A DNA stretch of 64,000 bases from Pseudomonas fluorescens (lineage in GTDB: Bacteria > Pseudomonadota > Gammaproteobacteria > Pseudomonadales > Pseudomonadaceae), in the NCBI RefSeq assembly GCF_902497855.1, contig NZ_CABVHU010000003.1, positions 186,001 to 250,000 on the forward strand. The letters are read 5' to 3'. This document shows, piece after piece, positions 1 through 9,029 of the stretch; the first letter of the stretch is position 1; each line of letters opens with the position of its first letter. Both the position numbers and the translations under genes were made by a program. The notes beneath the pieces are model-generated. The model was not told the DNA's origin, made no database searches, and saw only the letters and a list, made by a program, of their open reading frames with translations.

Positions 1-785
1 ACGCATGGTTACAAGAGAAAGGACTGGAGCTGGTCAACGCCGGCCGCGAATTGATCCTCGATCACCTTGCCTGGCGCCTGGAACAAAACTACAAACCCCG
101 TTCAACTGCGCGATTCCTCTCCGGCGTGCGTGGGTTTTATCGCTATTTATTGCGGGAAAAGCTGATCGCTGTCGATCCGACCTTGCGCATCGATATGCCT
201 CAGCTCGGCAGGCCATTGCCCAAATCCTTGTCGGAAACAGATGTGGAAGCATTATTGGCCGCGCCGGACTTGAGCGAAGCCATTGGCCAGCGCGATCGCG
301 CCATGCTCGAAGTGCTGTACGCCTGCGGCTTGCGGGTGACGGAGCTGATCAGCCTGACCCTGGAGCAGGTCAACCTGCGCCAGGGCGTGCTGCGGGTGAT
401 GGGCAAGGGCAGCAAGGAGCGGCTGGTGCCGATGGGCGAGGAGGCGATCGTCTGGGTCGAACGCTACATGCGTGATGGCCGTAACGAGCTGCTGGGCGGG
501 CGACCGAGCGATGTCATGTTCCCCAGTCAGCGCGGCGAGCAGATGACCCGCCAGACCTTCTGGCACCGGATCAAACACCAGGCCAAGGTCGCCGGGATCG
601 GCAAGTCGCTGTCGCCGCATACGCTGCGTCATGCGTTCGCCACGCACCTGCTCAACCACGGCGCCGATCTGCGGGTGGTGCAGATGTTGCTGGGCCATAG
701 CGACCTGTCCACCACCCAGATCTACACCCACGTCGCTCGGGCGCGCTTGCAAGACCTGCACGCCAAACACCACCCCAGAGGTTGA
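1..785 (+). CDS. xerD: Site-specific tyrosine recombinase XerD (5' partial)
   Basis: XerD works with XerC at the dif site to resolve chromosome dimers at division. The reading frame is open from base 3, so the N-terminus lies outside the window; what remains is the end of the core-binding domain (residues like YKPRSTARFLSGVRGFYRYL) followed by the catalytic domain. The catalytic signature is visible: the Arg in ACGLRVTEL, then HTLRHAFATHLL, LLGHSDLSTTQ and the tyrosine in IYTHV near the C-terminus. The stop is TGA at 783-785. dsbC follows about 140 bases later, as in other Pseudomonas. An apparent start at 51 (TTG) is internal and should not be used. Confidence 0.96.
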   Translation, partial: AWLQEKGLELVNAGRELILDHLAWRLEQNYKPRSTARFLSGVRGFYRYLLREKLIAVDPTLRIDMPQLGRPLPKSLSETDVEALLAAPDLSEAIGQRDRAMLEVLYACGLRVTELISLTLEQVNLRQGVLRVMGKGSKERLVPMGEEAIVWVERYMRDGRNELLGGRPSDVMFPSQRGEQMTRQTFWHRIKHQAKVAGIGKSLSPHTLRHAFATHLLNHGADLRVVQMLLGHSDLSTTQIYTHVARARLQDLHAKHHPRG

Positions 786-925
786 CACAATGTCTTGCGT
801 CAGGCGCATTCGGCCACAGGGGCCTTATGTGGTAGGCTTTGCCGGTTTGCACGATGGGCGATTATGACCCGGTGTTTCGGCACGGGCGTTCTGATCGTCC
901 CATTTGTCCGCCTTCAGGAGTTCTC

Positions 926-1657
926 ATGCGTCTGACCCAGATTATCGCCGCCGCAGCCATTGCGTTGGTCAGCACCTTTGCCGTCGCCGATGACGCGGCC
1001 GACAAAGCCATTCGTAAAAGCCTGGAAAACCTCCAGCTCGAAGTTCCGGTAGAAAGCATCTCCGCCAGTCCTCTGCCCGGCCTCTACGAAGTCAGACTCA
1101 AAGGCAGCCGCGTACTCTACGCCAGTGCCGACGGCCAATACGTGGTTCAGGGCTACATGTTCCAGCTCAAGGACGGCAAGCCGGTCAACCTGACCGAGAA
1201 GACCGAACGCCTGGGCGTTTCCAAACTGGTCAACGCGATCCCTGTAGCGGAAACCGTGGTGTACCCGGCGATCGGCGAAACCAAATCGCACATCACCGTG
1301 TTCACCGACACCACGTGCCCGTACTGCCACAAGCTGCACGCCGAAGTGCCTGAGCTGAACAAGCGCGGCATCGAAGTGCGTTACGTGGCGTTCCCGCGCC
1401 AGGGCCTGGGCTCGCCGGGTGACGAACAGCTGCAGGCGGTCTGGTGCTCGAAAGACAAGAAAGCCGCCATGGACAAAATGGTCGATGGCAAGGAAATCAA
1501 GGCCGCCAAGTGCGATAACCCGGTTTCCAGGCAATTCGCCCTGGGTCAGTCGATCGGCGTGAACGGCACACCGGCCATCGTTTTGGCTGACGGCCAGGTC
1601 ATTCCGGGCTACCAGCCAGCGCCACAAGTCGCCAAACTGGCACTGGGTGCGAAATAA
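926..1657 (+). CDS. dsbC: Thiol:disulfide interchange protein DsbC
   Basis: Periplasmic disulfide isomerase of 243 residues. The N-terminus is a signal peptide (MRLTQIIAAAAIALVSTFAVA, cleavage expected near residue 21). A DsbC-type dimerisation domain follows, then a thioredoxin fold with the active site CPYC at residues 131-134. A second cysteine pair (Cys174, Cys196) fits the structural disulfide of the family. The start at ATG 926 is chosen because CAGGAG lies about 8 bases upstream; the frame extends further upstream to 839 but without a ribosome site or signal sequence. It sits between xerD and hom in the conserved Pseudomonas order. Confidence 0.96.
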   Translation: MRLTQIIAAAAIALVSTFAVADDAADKAIRKSLENLQLEVPVESISASPLPGLYEVRLKGSRVLYASADGQYVVQGYMFQLKDGKPVNLTEKTERLGVSKLVNAIPVAETVVYPAIGETKSHITVFTDTTCPYCHKLHAEVPELNKRGIEVRYVAFPRQGLGSPGDEQLQAVWCSKDKKAAMDKMVDGKEIKAAKCDNPVSRQFALGQSIGVNGTPAIVLADGQVIPGYQPAPQVAKLALGAK

Positions 1658-1750
1658 AGTTCGTATCGTCACGGTCAGCCTTTGACGATCATGGTCAGGC
1701 GGTCAATCGCCTGGCCATCAATAGAGAGCCGCGAGTATGCGGTTGTTTTC

Positions 1751-1776
1751 ACGGCCGGCCTCGAGTCGGCCGTTTT
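1751..1776 (+). terminator. Hairpin plus T-run in the dsbC-hom gap
   Basis: ACGGCCG and CGGCCGT form a 7-bp stem around a 9-base loop and are followed by TTTT. This would serve as a dsbC terminator or a leader hairpin, since the hom ribosome site (GGGGAG, from 1779) begins right after it. The call is by eye only. Confidence 0.45.
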
Positions 1777-1790
1777 ATGGGGAGTTCACA

Positions 1791-3095
1791 GTGAAACCGG
1801 TCAAAGTAGGCATCTGTGGGTTAGGGACCGTCGGTGGCGGTACCTTCAACGTACTTCAGCGCAACGCCGAGGAAATTGCTCGTCGTGCCGGGCGTGGAAT
1901 CGAAGTGGCACAAATTGCCATGCGCACGCCAAAGCCTCAGTTCCAGACGACCGGTATTGCGATTACCAACGATGTGTTCGAAGTGGCCACGAACCCTGAG
2001 ATCGACATCGTCATAGAGCTGGTGGGCGGCTACACCGTTGCCCGCGAGCTGGTACTCAAGGCCATCGAGAATGGCAAGCATGTGGTCACCGCGAACAAGG
2101 CACTGATCGCCGTTCACGGTAATGAAATTTTCGCCAAGGCTCGCGAGAAGGGCGTCATCGTGGCGTTCGAAGCGGCCGTGGCCGGTGGCATCCCGGTGAT
2201 CAAGGCGATCCGTGAAGGCCTGTCCGCCAACCGCATCAACTGGGTCGCCGGGATCATCAACGGCACCGGCAACTTCATCCTCACCGAAATGCGTGAGAAG
2301 GGTCGCACCTTCGAAGACGTACTCGCCGAGGCGCAAGCCCTGGGTTACGCCGAAGCGGATCCGACCTTCGACGTCGAAGGCATCGATGCCGCCCACAAGC
2401 TGACGATCCTGGCGTCCATCGCATTCGGCATTCCGCTGCAATTCGACAAGGCCTACACCGAAGGCATCACCAAGCTGACCACCGCCGACGTGAACTACGC
2501 CGAAGCGCTGGGCTATCGCATCAAGCACCTGGGCGTGGCGCGCAGCACCGCGGCCGGTATCGAGTTGCGCGTGCACCCGACGCTGATCCCGGCCGATCGT
2601 CTGCTCGCCAACGTCAACGGCGTGATGAACGCGGTGATGGTCAACGGTGACGCCGCCGGTTCGACCCTGTTCTACGGCGCGGGCGCCGGCATGGAGCCGA
2701 CCGCTTCGTCGGTGATCGCGGACCTGGTGGACGTGGTTCGCGCCATGACCTCCGACCCGGAAAACCGCGTGCCGCACCTGGCTTTCCAGCCGGATTCGCT
2801 GTCGGCGCACCCGATCCTGCCGATCGAAGCCTGCAAGAGTGCCTACTACCTGCGTATCCAGGCCAAGGATCATCCTGGCGTACTGGCCCAGGTGGCGAGC
2901 ATCCTCTCGGAACGTGGCATCAACATCGAATCGATCATGCAGAAGGAAGTCGAGGAACACGACGGCCTGGTGCCAATGATCATGCTGACGCACCGTGTGC
3001 TGGAACAGCACATGAACGATGCGATCACCGCCCTGGAGACCTTGGAAGGCGTGGTCGGCCCGGTCGTACGGATCCGCGTCGAGCACCTGAACTAA
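1791..3095 (+). CDS. hom: Homoserine dehydrogenase
   Basis: Reduces aspartate-4-semialdehyde to homoserine with NAD(P)H, the branch-point step towards threonine and methionine. The 434-residue protein has the Rossmann motif GICGLGTVGGG near residue 10, the substrate and catalytic core (GGYTVARELV, TANKALIAVH, GIINGTGNFI) and a C-terminal ACT domain (YYLRIQAKDHPGVLAQVA) that normally gives threonine feedback control. The start is GTG 1791, preceded by GGGGAG; an in-frame ATG at 1737 would add 18 residues encoded by the hairpin and is unlikely. thrC follows after 66 bases, so the two are probably co-transcribed. Confidence 0.97.
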   Translation: MKPVKVGICGLGTVGGGTFNVLQRNAEEIARRAGRGIEVAQIAMRTPKPQFQTTGIAITNDVFEVATNPEIDIVIELVGGYTVARELVLKAIENGKHVVTANKALIAVHGNEIFAKAREKGVIVAFEAAVAGGIPVIKAIREGLSANRINWVAGIINGTGNFILTEMREKGRTFEDVLAEAQALGYAEADPTFDVEGIDAAHKLTILASIAFGIPLQFDKAYTEGITKLTTADVNYAEALGYRIKHLGVARSTAAGIELRVHPTLIPADRLLANVNGVMNAVMVNGDAAGSTLFYGAGAGMEPTASSVIADLVDVVRAMTSDPENRVPHLAFQPDSLSAHPILPIEACKSAYYLRIQAKDHPGVLAQVASILSERGINIESIMQKEVEEHDGLVPMIMLTHRVLEQHMNDAITALETLEGVVGPVVRIRVEHLN

Positions 3096-3161
3096 GCCGT
3101 TATCGTTCACCGGGCTCGCACGCGGGCCCGGCATTGCGAACACTGTCTATTGGAGCCAGTC

Positions 3162-4571
3162 ATGCGTTATATCAGTACCCGCGGCCAGGCACCGGCCCTG
3201 AATTTCGAAGATGTCCTGCTGGCCGGTCTCGCCACCGACGGCGGTCTGTACGTCCCGGAAAACCTGCCACGTTTCACCCAGGAAGAAATCGCTTCTTGGG
3301 CCGGCCTGCCGTATCACGAGCTGGCCTTCCGGGTGATGCGCCCATTCGTGGCGGGCAGCATTCCGGATGCCGATTTCAAAAAGATCCTTGAAGAAACATA
3401 CGGTGTGTTCTCCCACAACGCCGTGGCGCCACTGCGTCAGCTGAACGGCAACGAATGGGTATTGGAGCTGTTCCATGGCCCGACCCTGGCGTTCAAGGAC
3501 TTCGCCCTGCAACTGCTCGGTCGCCTGCTCGACTACGTGCTGGAAAAGCGCGGAGAACGTGTAGTCATCGTCGGCGCCACCTCCGGTGACACCGGTTCGG
3601 CTGCCATCGAAGGCTGCAAGCACTGCGAAAACGTCGACATCTTCATCCTGCACCCGCACAACCGCGTGTCGGAAGTGCAGCGTCGCCAGATGACCACCAT
3701 TTTTGGCGAGAACATCCACAACATCGCCATCGAAGGCAACTTCGATGACTGCCAGGAAATGGTCAAGGCCAGCTTCGCCGACCAGAGCTTCCTCAAGGGC
3801 ACGCGCCTGGTCGCGGTGAACTCGATCAACTGGGCGCGGATCATGGCCCAGATCGTCTACTACTTCCACGCTGCCCTGCAGTTGGGCGGCCCGGCACGCT
3901 CGGTATCGTTCTCGGTGCCGACCGGCAACTTCGGTGACATCTTCGCCGGTTACCTGGCCCGCAACATGGGCCTGCCGATCAACCAGTTGATCGTCGCCAC
4001 CAACCGCAACGACATCCTGCACCGCTTCATGAGCGGTAATCAGTACGTCAAGGAAACGCTGCACGCCACGCTGTCGCCATCGATGGACATCATGGTGTCG
4101 TCGAACTTCGAACGTCTGTTGTTCGACCTGCACGGTCGCAATGGCGCGGCGATTGCCGGCCTGATGGACACCTTCAAGCAAGGTGGCGGTTTCAGCGTCG
4201 AAGAGGAGCGCTGGACCGAAGCTCGCAAACTGTTCGATTCGCTGGCCGTGGACGACGCACAAACCTGCGAAACCATCGCCGAAGTCTACGAGCAGACGGG
4301 CGAGCTACTGGATCCGCACACAGCCATTGGCGTCAAGGCCGCGCGCGAATGCCGTCGCAGCCTGGATATTCCGATGGTGATCCTGGGTACGGCCCACCCG
4401 GTCAAATTCCCGGACGCCGTGGAAAAAGCCGGTGTAGGAAAAGCGCTTGAACTGCCTGTGCATCTTGCTGATTTGTTTGAGCGAGATGAGCGCTGCACGG
4501 TTTTGCCGAATGACCTGAAAGCCGTGCAGGCCTTTGTCAGTCAGCATGGCAACCGCGGCAAACCCCTGTAG
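3162..4571 (+). CDS. thrC: Threonine synthase
   Basis: PLP enzyme converting O-phosphohomoserine to threonine, the last step of the pathway begun by Hom upstream. It has 469 residues, normal for the Pseudomonas/E. coli long form. The N-terminus MRYISTRGQAPALNFEDVLL is typical. LAFKDFALQLLGR carries the PLP-binding lysine and GATSGDTGSAAIEG the phosphate-binding loop. The start at ATG 3162 has GGAG 8-9 bases upstream. An in-frame start at 3150 is possible but adds only four residues. A strong terminator follows the stop. Confidence 0.97.
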   Translation: MRYISTRGQAPALNFEDVLLAGLATDGGLYVPENLPRFTQEEIASWAGLPYHELAFRVMRPFVAGSIPDADFKKILEETYGVFSHNAVAPLRQLNGNEWVLELFHGPTLAFKDFALQLLGRLLDYVLEKRGERVVIVGATSGDTGSAAIEGCKHCENVDIFILHPHNRVSEVQRRQMTTIFGENIHNIAIEGNFDDCQEMVKASFADQSFLKGTRLVAVNSINWARIMAQIVYYFHAALQLGGPARSVSFSVPTGNFGDIFAGYLARNMGLPINQLIVATNRNDILHRFMSGNQYVKETLHATLSPSMDIMVSSNFERLLFDLHGRNGAAIAGLMDTFKQGGGFSVEEERWTEARKLFDSLAVDDAQTCETIAEVYEQTGELLDPHTAIGVKAARECRRSLDIPMVILGTAHPVKFPDAVEKAGVGKALELPVHLADLFERDERCTVLPNDLKAVQAFVSQHGNRGKPL

Positions 4572-4593
4572 CCGGCACAAGCTGTCACATATG

Positions 4594-4624
4594 AAGCCCG
4601 TCTCCTGACGGGCTTTCTCGTTTT
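4594..4624 (+). terminator. Rho-independent terminator of hom-thrC
   Basis: AAGCCCG and CGGGCTT form a 7-bp stem with an 8-base loop, followed by TTCTCGTTTT. It lies 23 bases after the thrC stop. Confidence 0.8.
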
Positions 4625-4703
4625 CGGGTGTCACACTTGTCGTATTTCGAACACGGGGTATCGCCCATCAAGGACAGGCGATTCGATGACCAGGGAAGGG
4701 GCA

Positions 4704-6056
4704 ATGCTATTTTTCAGAGGATTGAAACCAGTCGTGTGCTGGATGTTTTTGCTCAGCGCCATCGGCGTTGCGCATTGGGTGATGGCGACGCATCTGGCGA
4801 CACCCGATCCCAAGGGCGCAGGCGCAGGCTTGACGATCGGGCTGAATGCTCAGGAGCGGCAATGGGTCGCCGAGCACCCGCGAGTCATTGTCGCGTCGAA
4901 GCACTTCCCGCTGTTTTTGTTCAAGGACGAGTACGGCCAGTGGAGCGGGTTGTACAACGATGTGCTCAATCGCATCAGTGCCATGACCGGGCTGCAATTT
5001 GTGTATGCAGAGACGTTTTCCACCGAGCAGATGCTGGAGCACCTGGAAAGCGGCGCGGCGAATATGAGTACGACGCTGGCGATGAATGACGAGCGCAAGG
5101 CATTTCTGGATTTCAGTCATGCGTTCGGTGGCGCAGGTTGGGTATTGGTCGGGCGGGCAGGGGAGCCACCGGTACAATCTCTGCAGCAACTGTCACAGCA
5201 AGTGTTGGTGCTGCCGGCCAGGCATGCGCTCGAATCCATGATTCGCCGTGACTATCCGGCCATCGAATTGCGTTCGGTCAAGACCTACGCCGAGGCCCGG
5301 GCGCTGGTCGTAAGCGGCGAGGCTCATGCCACCATTGAAAATGAAATCGCAGCGCAGTTTTACCCGTCGGGACAGCTCGAGGTCGGGCAAGTGTTGGAAG
5401 GGCACTGGACCGCCGATTATCTGTCGGTAGGCAAAGGCCAGCCGCAGTTGTTGAGTATCCTCAACAAGGCGCTTGCAGCATTTGCGCCGGCGGAGTTACG
5501 CGCCATTCGCCTGAAATGGTCCAGTGGAAATGCTCCGGTTCAAGCGCCCGCCAGCAAGCAGTGGCTCACGACGTGGGGCTGGTGGGGTGTGTTGGCGGTC
5601 TGCGTATTCGCACTGTCGATACTTTTGCATCGTCGGTGCAGGACCCTGATCCAGCTGCGTCTGGAGGCCGAGACAGACCTTCGTGATCAATTGGCCTTTC
5701 AGCATGCATTGATGGACGCCATGCCCGATCCGATGTTCGTTCGTGATCTGGAAGGCCGGTTGGTCATGTGCAACAAAAGTTATGAAGAAAGCTTGTCGAT
5801 TCGCTTCGACCAGGTCAAGGGACGGCAGTTGATCGAACTCGATACCTTGCCCAGGGAGACCGCCGAACGGCTGCATGTCGAGTTGATGGCGCAACTGGAG
5901 ACTCGCAAGACGAGCTTCAGTCTGTGTCAGTTGTTGTTCAAGAGCGGGCCCAGGGACATTTACCAATGGACGGTGCCATTCTACGGTGCAGACGGAAAGT
6001 TGCGCGGTCTGTTGGGTGGATGGAGCGATATCGGCAAGTGTAAAAAGCAGACGTGA
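4704..6056 (+). CDS. Membrane sensor: solute-binding domain + PAS, no kinase domain
   Basis: A 450-residue protein laid out like the sensing half of BvgS/EvgS-type sensors. An N-terminal membrane or signal segment (residues 8-28) is followed by a bacterial solute-binding (SBP_bac_3) domain at about 45-270 (VIVASKHFPLFLFKDEYGQ, GLYNDVLNRISAMTGL). A transmembrane helix at about 285-305 (WGWWGVLAVCVFALSILL) leads to a PAS domain at about 330-440 (LMDAMPDPMFVRDLEGRLV). The frame stops right after the PAS-C motif GGWSDI, where a histidine kinase or GGDEF domain would normally start. ATG 4704 is preferred over 4686 because GGGAAGGGG precedes it. It may be a truncated kinase or a stand-alone receptor; its function is not known. 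Confidence 0.75.
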   Translation: MLFFRGLKPVVCWMFLLSAIGVAHWVMATHLATPDPKGAGAGLTIGLNAQERQWVAEHPRVIVASKHFPLFLFKDEYGQWSGLYNDVLNRISAMTGLQFVYAETFSTEQMLEHLESGAANMSTTLAMNDERKAFLDFSHAFGGAGWVLVGRAGEPPVQSLQQLSQQVLVLPARHALESMIRRDYPAIELRSVKTYAEARALVVSGEAHATIENEIAAQFYPSGQLEVGQVLEGHWTADYLSVGKGQPQLLSILNKALAAFAPAELRAIRLKWSSGNAPVQAPASKQWLTTWGWWGVLAVCVFALSILLHRRCRTLIQLRLEAETDLRDQLAFQHALMDAMPDPMFVRDLEGRLVMCNKSYEESLSIRFDQVKGRQLIELDTLPRETAERLHVELMAQLETRKTSFSLCQLLFKSGPRDIYQWTVPFYGADGKLRGLLGGWSDIGKCKKQT

Positions 6057-6070
6057 GGCGGCTCCCCGCA

Positions 6071-6110
6071 GGAGCTGTCGAGCGAAGCGAGGCTGCGATC
6101 TTTTGATCTT
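6071..6110. repeat. Short dispersed repeat (GAGCGAAGCGAGGCTGCGATC type)
   Basis: The segment GGAGCTGTCGAGCGAAGC and its continuation is a short repeat I recognise from fluorescens-group intergenic regions. It begins 15 bases after the stop of the truncated sensor gene. Only one copy is present in this window, so the repeat status rests on prior knowledge. Confidence 0.5.
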
Positions 6111-6301
6111 GCTGTTGCCTGCTTTGGCTAGAGATCTGCCACCTCTGTTTTATCTTTGTCATCTTCGCCGTGCATGCTCCATCAACCAGAGACGCCGACG
6201 CGTCTGCAATCGGCATCCAGAACTTTCCTCAAGGGCCGGTGGTCATTTACAGTGGACACGCCCCAGGCACTTTGTTTTCGGACTATTGAGTGGTGATCGA
6301 G

Positions 6302-6589
6302 ATGGAAAGTATCAGTCTATTGCTCGGTGAGGCTCTGAGCCCGTATCAGGTGACGTTGACCCCATCGGGACCCCAGGGCAAATGCCTGGTGACCCTGAAA
6401 AATTCGACTGGCGCCATTGTGGTCGAACGGGAATTCAATCAGGCACAGTTGACCGATAAGCGTCTGCTGACGGATGTGGTCGACGGATTGCATCGCGATG
6501 TGCTGATTGCCGAAGGGCGTCTGGAGCCCTGCGTTATTGCAGCATTACGCAATGCTGCTCAGGGCAAGCCCCTGGCCAGCCGAAAATGA
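6302..6589 (+). CDS. DUF3509 family protein
   Basis: A small protein of 95 residues with no signal peptide or membrane segment. The sequence MESISLLLGEALSPYQVTLTP and the segment DVVDGLHRDVLIAEGRLEPCVIAAL fit DUF3509, a family largely confined to Pseudomonas with no established function. The start is ATG 6302; two GTG codons at 6290 and 6293 are in frame just upstream and cannot be excluded. It stands alone between the sensor gene and a bidirectional terminator. Confidence 0.8.
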   Translation: MESISLLLGEALSPYQVTLTPSGPQGKCLVTLKNSTGAIVVEREFNQAQLTDKRLLTDVVDGLHRDVLIAEGRLEPCVIAALRNAAQGKPLASRK

Positions 6590-6709
6590 AATTGTCTTTT
6601 GTGGGAACCTTCCTGCTCCAAAGTCGGTCAGATCATGTAACAGCAGGATCAAGCATTGTGCTCCGGTGCTTGTAGCTTGCTGTTACTGGTCTTTATGTAG
6701 GCCACGTTT

Positions 6710-6749
6710 AACCCCGAGTCGTCTCCCCACTTCTCGGGGTTTCTTTTTG
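6710..6749. terminator. Bidirectional terminator
   Basis: ACCCCGAG (6711-6718) pairs with CTCGGGGT (6733-6740) and is followed by TTTCTTTTT on the plus strand. It separates the DUF3509 gene from the converging solute-binding gene on the minus strand. Confidence 0.75.
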
Positions 6750-6760
6750 TCCGCGATTTG

Positions 6761-7702
6761 TCATTGCCCGGCCTGCTGGCTGAAAAATGCCTTGCTGGCT
6801 TCCAGGTAGTCGCTGCGACTGTCCGGGTCCAGCCAGGCGGCATAGGCCTCGCTCAAGCGCTCGTGGGGCAGGTCGCGCAGCACCTGGTTGATCTCGATGA
6901 TGGCCTGTCGGCCCTGAGCGGTGTCAGTACAGCCGATATGACCGGACAGGTATTTGCCCGTGCCGCGGATCGGGTAGAACTGCAAGTCATCTTCCGCGAT
7001 CCCTTGCTGGCGGGCCTGGTAGCGGATCTCCGAGCGGTACCCCAACAACAGTCGCAAGCGTCCCAGGCGTTGCATCTGCAACAGGCTGCCCAGCGCGTCG
7101 TTGCCATAGTGGAGCGTCAGTGCATGGGCGGGTGCCTGTTTGAGCAGTGCATCGAGATACTCGCCGTAGTTGCGCTCGGCAATGATTCCCAGCTTCTCTT
7201 CGCCGCTGGCCAGCAGGGCCGCCAGGTCCACTTCGCCGTCCTTGATAAAAGGCGTCAGCAGCTCCCGATCGACGCGCCGCACTGCCAGGCCATTGCTTAT
7301 GGCGCGAAAGACCGGGATGGAAAACGCCATCCAGCTGGCGCGTTCCTGGCTCCAGTTCAGCGCCGCATCGCACGTTAGGGAGGGCTCGTGGAGCATTTGC
7401 AAGCCGCGAGCACGATTGACCCGCATCAGGCTGTGTTGGTATTGCGGCATGCGAGCGATCAGTAACGGCAGCAGTTGATCGATGACGCCCTGGCCCTTTT
7501 CCGGTCCTTCGAAAATCATCAACGGTGGCAGATCGCGCAACAGCCAGACCAGGGTTTGCTTGGGATGCGCCAACGTCGACTGAGCCTGACTGGCGAGCAA
7601 GATGAAAACCGTCACTGCGCACAGCGCTCGTGCGCCGCACCACCGGCAGTGGTTGATGAGTCGCGCAGACAGGCGCTGCAGGCTAGATGGCGCCGTCTTC
7701 AC
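6761..7702 (-). CDS. Periplasmic solute-binding-like protein (TIGR02285 type)
   Basis: A predicted secreted protein of 313 residues. A hydrophobic export segment (ALCAVTVFILLASQAQSTLA) precedes the mature sequence HPKQTLVWLLRDLPPLMIFEGPEKGQG. The fold looks like the SBP_bac_3 solute-binding class, and the local motifs match the conserved 'TIGR02285' family of unknown function. The chosen start is GTG at 7702, giving a 20-base overlap with the end of the CaiB-type gene upstream. The frame stays open for another 72 codons, but that part is the antisense-frame shadow of the CoA-transferase and has no coding character. Ligand unknown. The two overlapping genes are presumably translated from one transcript. 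Confidence 0.72.
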   Translation of the reverse strand: MKTAPSSLQRLSARLINHCRWCGARALCAVTVFILLASQAQSTLAHPKQTLVWLLRDLPPLMIFEGPEKGQGVIDQLLPLLIARMPQYQHSLMRVNRARGLQMLHEPSLTCDAALNWSQERASWMAFSIPVFRAISNGLAVRRVDRELLTPFIKDGEVDLAALLASGEEKLGIIAERNYGEYLDALLKQAPAHALTLHYGNDALGSLLQMQRLGRLRLLLGYRSEIRYQARQQGIAEDDLQFYPIRGTGKYLSGHIGCTDTAQGRQAIIEINQVLRDLPHERLSEAYAAWLDPDSRSDYLEASKAFFSQQAGQ

Positions 7703-8882
7703 GCAGCTTTGCGATCTGTTCCTTGTCGTAACCAAGGTCGTCCAGTACCTGCGCATTGTGTTCACCCAACTGCGGCCCGACCCATTCGGATGTGCCAGGT
7801 GTCTCTGAGAGTTTCGGCACGATCCCCGGCATCTTGAAATCCTTGCCGTCCGGCAGCTTGGCCTTGAGGAACATTTCCCTGGCCAGGTACTGCGGATCGC
7901 TGAACATGTCTTCGGCACTGAAGATCCGACTGGCCGGTACGTCGGCCTGATTCAACTGTTCAATGATGGCGTCCAGCGGCAGCGAGTTGGCCCAGCGGTC
8001 AATCACTCCGTAAATCTCGTCGCGACGGCTATCGCGCCCATCGTTGCTGGCCAATAGCGGGTCGTTGGCCAGGTCCTCCCGGCCGATGATCAGCATGAAG
8101 CGTTTGAAAATGGCATCGCCGTTGGCACCGATCTGCACATGTTTGCCATCGGCGCTGGTGTGGATCGAAGAGGGCGTGATGCCGGGCATGATGTTGCCGG
8201 TGCGTTCGCGGATGAAACCGAACACGTCGAACTCCGGGACCATGCTTTCCATCATGGCGAAGATCGCTTCATACAACGCCACATCGACCACTTGGCCCAG
8301 GCCACCGTTGACTTCGCGATGACGCAAGGCCATCAGCGCACCAATCACGCCCCAGAGTGCGGCAATCGAATCGCCGATGGAGATGCCGGTGCGCACCGGT
8401 GGTCGGTCTTCGAAACCGGTGATGTAGCGCAGGCCACCCATGGATTCACCGACGGCGCCGAACCCTGGCTGATCCTTCATCGGGCCGGTCTGACCGAATC
8501 CCGATAGACGCACCATCACCAGTTTCGGGTTCAGTGCGTGTAGCACTTCCCAGCCCAGGCCGAGTTTTTCCAGGACGCCGGGGCGAAAATTCTCGATCAG
8601 AATGTCCGCTTCGCCGAGCAGCTTCTTCAAAATCGCCAGACCGTCGGGATGCTTGAGGTTCAGCGTCAGGGACTTCTTGTTGCGGGCCTGGACGAACCAC
8701 CATAACGAGGTGCCTTCGTACAATTTGCGCCATTTGCGCAAGGGGTCGCCACCGTCCGGGGATTCGATCTTGATCACTTCGGCACCGAATTCACCACAAA
8801 TGCGCGAGGCAAACGGCCCGGCGATCAATGTGCCCAATTCAATGACTTTCAGGCCTGAGAGCGGTTTGGCGGTGAACGGCAT
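7683..8882 (-). CDS. CaiB/BaiF family CoA-transferase
   Basis: A class III CoA-transferase of 399 residues, which moves CoA between carboxylic acids through an aspartyl-CoA thioester. Motifs typical of the family are present: LSGLKVIELGTLIAGPFASR at the N-terminus, FGAEVIKIESP, ILIENFRPGVLEKLGLG, and VRLSGFGQTGP before the ISIGDSIAALWGVIGAL segment. The aspartate of GDS is the expected catalytic residue. The physiological acid cannot be told from sequence. It is transcribed divergently from yaeQ and overlaps the next gene downstream. Confidence 0.9.
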   Translation of the reverse strand: MPFTAKPLSGLKVIELGTLIAGPFASRICGEFGAEVIKIESPDGGDPLRKWRKLYEGTSLWWFVQARNKKSLTLNLKHPDGLAILKKLLGEADILIENFRPGVLEKLGLGWEVLHALNPKLVMVRLSGFGQTGPMKDQPGFGAVGESMGGLRYITGFEDRPPVRTGISIGDSIAALWGVIGALMALRHREVNGGLGQVVDVALYEAIFAMMESMVPEFDVFGFIRERTGNIMPGITPSSIHTSADGKHVQIGANGDAIFKRFMLIIGREDLANDPLLASNDGRDSRRDEIYGVIDRWANSLPLDAIIEQLNQADVPASRIFSAEDMFSDPQYLAREMFLKAKLPDGKDFKMPGIVPKLSETPGTSEWVGPQLGEHNAQVLDDLGYDKEQIAKLREDGAI

Positions 8883-9029
8883 GCTGGATCCTGTAGGACA
8901 AGGCTTAACGGATAGAGCGTTTTAGCATAGCCCGGCGTCGGCCGCCCAAGGTTGATTCGCCTTCAATTCGTTGATTGCCTGTCGCATCGGTTAGACTTGC
9001 CGCCTTTCCACGTATCAAGAAGCCCGTTC

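Noticed and set aside
839..925. Upstream extension of dsbC to 839
   Set aside because: It would hide the signal peptide and lacks a ribosome site; ATG 926 has CAGGAG.
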